64,000 nt of DNA. Origin: Mycolicibacterium fluoranthenivorans (GTDB lineage Bacteria > Actinomycetota > Actinomycetes > Mycobacteriales > Mycobacteriaceae). A program made the position numbers and the translations under genes. Below are positions 61,854 through 64,000 of this stretch, in pieces (within the stretch, counting starts at the first letter, position 1; the number at the start of each line of letters is the position of its first letter). The notes beneath the pieces are model-generated. The model saw only the letters and a list, made by a program, of their open reading frames with translations, was not told the origin of the DNA and did no database searches. The DNA is taken from positions 186,001 through 250,000 of the forward strand of contig NZ_JAANOW010000001.1 of NCBI RefSeq assembly GCF_011758805.1. The letters run 5' to 3'.

Positions 61854-62687
61854 CTACTGGGGGCCCGATTCTGCCGGGAAGTCAGCAGAGACCGCGTTGT
61901 CCCTCTGCGCCGAGACCTCGATCAGGCGACTGGACAAACCCTGGGTGATCAGAGTCCACGCATCGGAGCCGAGCACCAGGCGCCGCGGCGGCGGGTCCGC
62001 ATCAGCGGCCCGAATGATTGCTGCGGCGATGAGTTCCGGGCTGTCGGTCATCTCCTCAGTTGTGGGTGGTGGTTGATCGGCCGGCCCACCCCGGTAGGGC
62101 GCACTCGCCGGAATCCGCTCGGCGGCATCGAAGAAGGTGGTGCGTACGACTCCCGGTTCGATCAGCGTGGTGGCGATGCGCAACGGCTCAAACTCGTAGG
62201 CGAGGGCGTCGTAGAAGCCCTCGATACCCCACTTGGTGGCGTGATAGACCGAGTAAGACGGAAAGGTGACCAGCCCACCCATACTCGACATCTGCATCAA
62301 CAGGCCTCCGCCCTGCGCACGAAGGTGCGGTATTGCCGCGCGGGCAAGCTGGATCGAGCCCGTGAGATTGGTGGCGATCAACGCTTCGACGTGATCGTCC
62401 CCGAGATCTTCCGCCGCTCCGGACACCCCGTATCCAGCGTTGGACACGATGACATCGATACGCCCCAGATCGCCGAACGCCTCACCGACAACGTGGCGGA
62501 CGGCGTCGGAATCGGTGACGTCAAGCGCGCGCCGCCACAACCGATCCCCGAAGTGTGCCACCAGGTCGTCGAGCTGTTCGGGCCGCCGAAGCGTCGCGGC
62601 GACGGTATCGCCGCGTCTCAATACCTGAAGAAGCAGCTCGCGGCCCATCCCACGGGATGTACCGGTGATGAACCAGGTCTTGGTCAT
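61854..62687 (-). CDS. Short-chain dehydrogenase/reductase
   Basis: 277 residues. TGTSRGMGRELL cofactor loop, SNAGYGVSG, catalytic Ser in MSSMGG and YHATK as Tyr/Lys motif. Resembles the large group of mycobacterial NADP-dependent SDRs annotated as ketoreductases. ATG 62687 overlaps the stop of the molybdenum hydroxylase gene (ATGA), so the two are translationally coupled. Confidence 0.9.
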   Translation of the reverse strand: MTKTWFITGTSRGMGRELLLQVLRRGDTVAATLRRPEQLDDLVAHFGDRLWRRALDVTDSDAVRHVVGEAFGDLGRIDVIVSNAGYGVSGAAEDLGDDHVEALIATNLTGSIQLARAAIPHLRAQGGGLLMQMSSMGGLVTFPSYSVYHATKWGIEGFYDALAYEFEPLRIATTLIEPGVVRTTFFDAAERIPASAPYRGGPADQPPPTTEEMTDSPELIAAAIIRAADADPPPRRLVLGSDAWTLITQGLSSRLIEVSAQRDNAVSADFPAESGPQ

Positions 62688-64000
62688 GACGATCCCTCCA
62701 GCGCGCCAAGCAGTCTCCACGGCAGGATCGGCAGCTCGCGGACCCGGATACCCACCGCGTCGTGGACCGCGGCGGCCACCGCCGCGTCCACACCCGTGGC
62801 GCCGAGCTCGCCGATGCCGCGCGCACCGATCAGGCTGGCCGCGTTGTCGTATTCGTCGACGAACGACACGTCGATGTCGGTCGGGATGTCGGCGTTGACC
62901 GGGACCGCCACGTTCGACAGGTTCTTGGCCAGCCAGCGCCCGTGGACCCGGTCCTGGTCGCTTGCCTCCAGCGTGGCCTTGCCCCAGCCCCAGATGATGC
63001 CGCCGATCATCTGCGCACGCGCGGTCACCGGGTTCAGGATGCGTCCCGCTGAGTACACGCCGACCGCACGCCGCAGCCGGAGCAGCCCGAAATCGCGGTC
63101 GACCCCCACTTCTACGAAGATCGCGCCCCAGGTGCGCAGCGCCGAGGGCGTGTGCTCGCCGTCGAGATTCATGACGCCGCCCGGAGTCGCAAACCGGCCC
63201 TCGCCGATCAGCTCGTCGATCCCTTCGATGCCGCGGTCGGCGAGTTGCTTGACCACCTCGCGGGCGGCGGCGGCCACCGCGCTGCCGGCGCTCATCGTGG
63301 TCGCCGAGCCGTAGGACGGCCCCGCGGCCGGCAACTGTGTGTCACCCCAGCGCATTTCGATGCGGTCGAGCGGAACGCCGAGCTCCTCGGCGGCGATCTG
63401 ACTGAGAATCGTTGTTGCCCCGGTGCCGATATCGGGCACATTGGCCTCGACCACCACCGAACCGTCGCCGCGTAACCGGACCCGAGCCGCGCTCGGAAAG
63501 CGAAAGCTGCCCATGGTGGAGGTCGCCATGCCGTGCCCGATCAGCCACGGCCCGTCGGTGCGCGCCCGTTCGTGACGATCTCGCCATCCGTATCGGCGCG
63601 CGCCTTCTGCGTAGGCCTCCCGCAATCGGTTGCTCGACCAGGGGCGACCGTCGGTCGGCGACACCTCGGCGAAATTGGCCAACCGCACATCGAGCGGATC
63701 CACCCCGGTGGCTTCGGCCAGTTCGTTCATCGCGGACTCCAGCGCCCACTGGCCCGCACCTTCGAGCGGTGCCCGCATCGGCGTCGGCACATTGAGGTTC
63801 ACCCGTTCGATGAGCTGCCGGGTACGGATCGCGTCCGACGCGTAGAGGTTCCGGCTCGACAGCGTCGCGGGTTCGACATGGGTATCGACCATTCCGGCGT
63901 TGTTCACCGCGATGTGTTGAATGCCGGTGAGCCGTCCTGACGCCTCGGCAGCCAACCGCATCGTCTGTTCCATCCATGGCTGGTAGCCGACATTGCTGAA
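62684..64000 (-). CDS. Xanthine dehydrogenase-family molybdopterin-binding subunit, C-terminal part (partial)
   Basis: About 438 codons are visible; the frame runs off the right edge without a start (FSNVGYQPWMEQTMRL continues upstream of the first internal ATG at 63973). It shows the MoCo-binding second half of CoxL/XdhB proteins: MRAPLEGAGQWALESAMNELAEATG, VEANVPDIGTGATTILSQIAAEELG and the C-terminal GARGIGELGATGVDAAVAAAVHDAVG, whose GxGE holds the catalytic Glu. The oxidised substrate is unknown. FAD and iron-sulfur subunits would be expected beyond the edge. Confidence 0.9.
   Translation of the reverse strand, partial: FSNVGYQPWMEQTMRLAAEASGRLTGIQHIAVNNAGMVDTHVEPATLSSRNLYASDAIRTRQLIERVNLNVPTPMRAPLEGAGQWALESAMNELAEATGVDPLDVRLANFAEVSPTDGRPWSSNRLREAYAEGARRYGWRDRHERARTDGPWLIGHGMATSTMGSFRFPSAARVRLRGDGSVVVEANVPDIGTGATTILSQIAAEELGVPLDRIEMRWGDTQLPAAGPSYGSATTMSAGSAVAAAAREVVKQLADRGIEGIDELIGEGRFATPGGVMNLDGEHTPSALRTWGAIFVEVGVDRDFGLLRLRRAVGVYSAGRILNPVTARAQMIGGIIWGWGKATLEASDQDRVHGRWLAKNLSNVAVPVNADIPTDIDVSFVDEYDNAASLIGARGIGELGATGVDAAVAAAVHDAVGIRVRELPILPWRLLGALEGSS

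Overview
The window is high-GC actinobacterial DNA from a mycobacterium of the rapid-grower (Mycolicibacterium/M. smegmatis-like) type. Nearly every gene from 1 to 33.7 kb has a recognisable M. tuberculosis counterpart: Rv3909, mutT4, pcnA, an Rv3906c-like gene, then Rv0038, Rv0039c, mtc28, leuS, an Rv0042c-like MarR, an Rv0043c-like GntR, Rv0044c, Rv0045c, ino1, an Rv0047c-like PadR, Rv0048c, Rv0049, ponA1, Rv0051, rpsF, ssb, rpsR, rplI and dnaB. These assignments come from memory of the protein sequences; no search was run. This is the oriC-proximal part of the chromosome. A perfect ParB-binding parS palindrome lies at 3590-3603, and a row of DnaA-box-like sequences precedes dnaB.

Layout of the conserved part. 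1-5.5 kb: tRNA maturation (CCA-adding enzyme), a Nudix hydrolase, an Asp-rich calcium-type repeat protein, a TIGR03084 protein and an MFS exporter. 5.6-14.6 kb: a YqgE-family protein, a membrane protein, the Mtc28 antigen, leucyl-tRNA synthetase, a zinc formaldehyde dehydrogenase-like enzyme, an SDR, glucosylglycerate hydrolase and a MarR regulator. 14.7-21.8 kb: a polar amino-acid ABC system (ATPase plus fused binding protein/permease) behind a GntR regulator, a flavin-type oxidoreductase, a PhoX-like Tat protein and an alpha/beta hydrolase. 21.9-33.7 kb: inositol-phosphate synthase with a PadR regulator, two tandem DUF1707 membrane proteins, the penicillin-binding protein PonA1 coupled to a GT87 mannosyltransferase-like protein, the ribosomal/SSB operon, and intein-free DnaB.

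After the dnaB terminator (33.74 kb) the recognisable synteny stops. The remaining 30 kb is an accessory region with many small regulator-plus-enzyme modules (TetR, AraC, MerR; SDRs, FAD and deazaflavin-type enzymes, sulfatase), an orphan PIN protein, and several gene graveyards: pieces of an IS110 transposase, a DUF1707 gene, VOC, FAD oxidoreductase, TetR, carboxymuconolactone decarboxylase and acetolactate decarboxylase genes. The least familiar module is at 50.0-54.2 kb: an 840-residue PEP-synthase/rifampin-phosphotransferase-like enzyme translationally coupled to a CrtC/AttH-like lipocalin-fold protein, under a divergent TetR. The right edge cuts a molybdenum hydroxylase large subunit.

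Regulation visible in the sequence: many genes have a TANNNT -10 box 5-9 nt before the start codon, the signature of leaderless mycobacterial transcripts. Two TetR genes are preceded by related TAGC-N3-GCTA palindromes. A MerR-type stretched promoter precedes an alpha/beta hydrolase gene. A 16-bp hairpin engulfs the start codons of the Rv0045c homologue.
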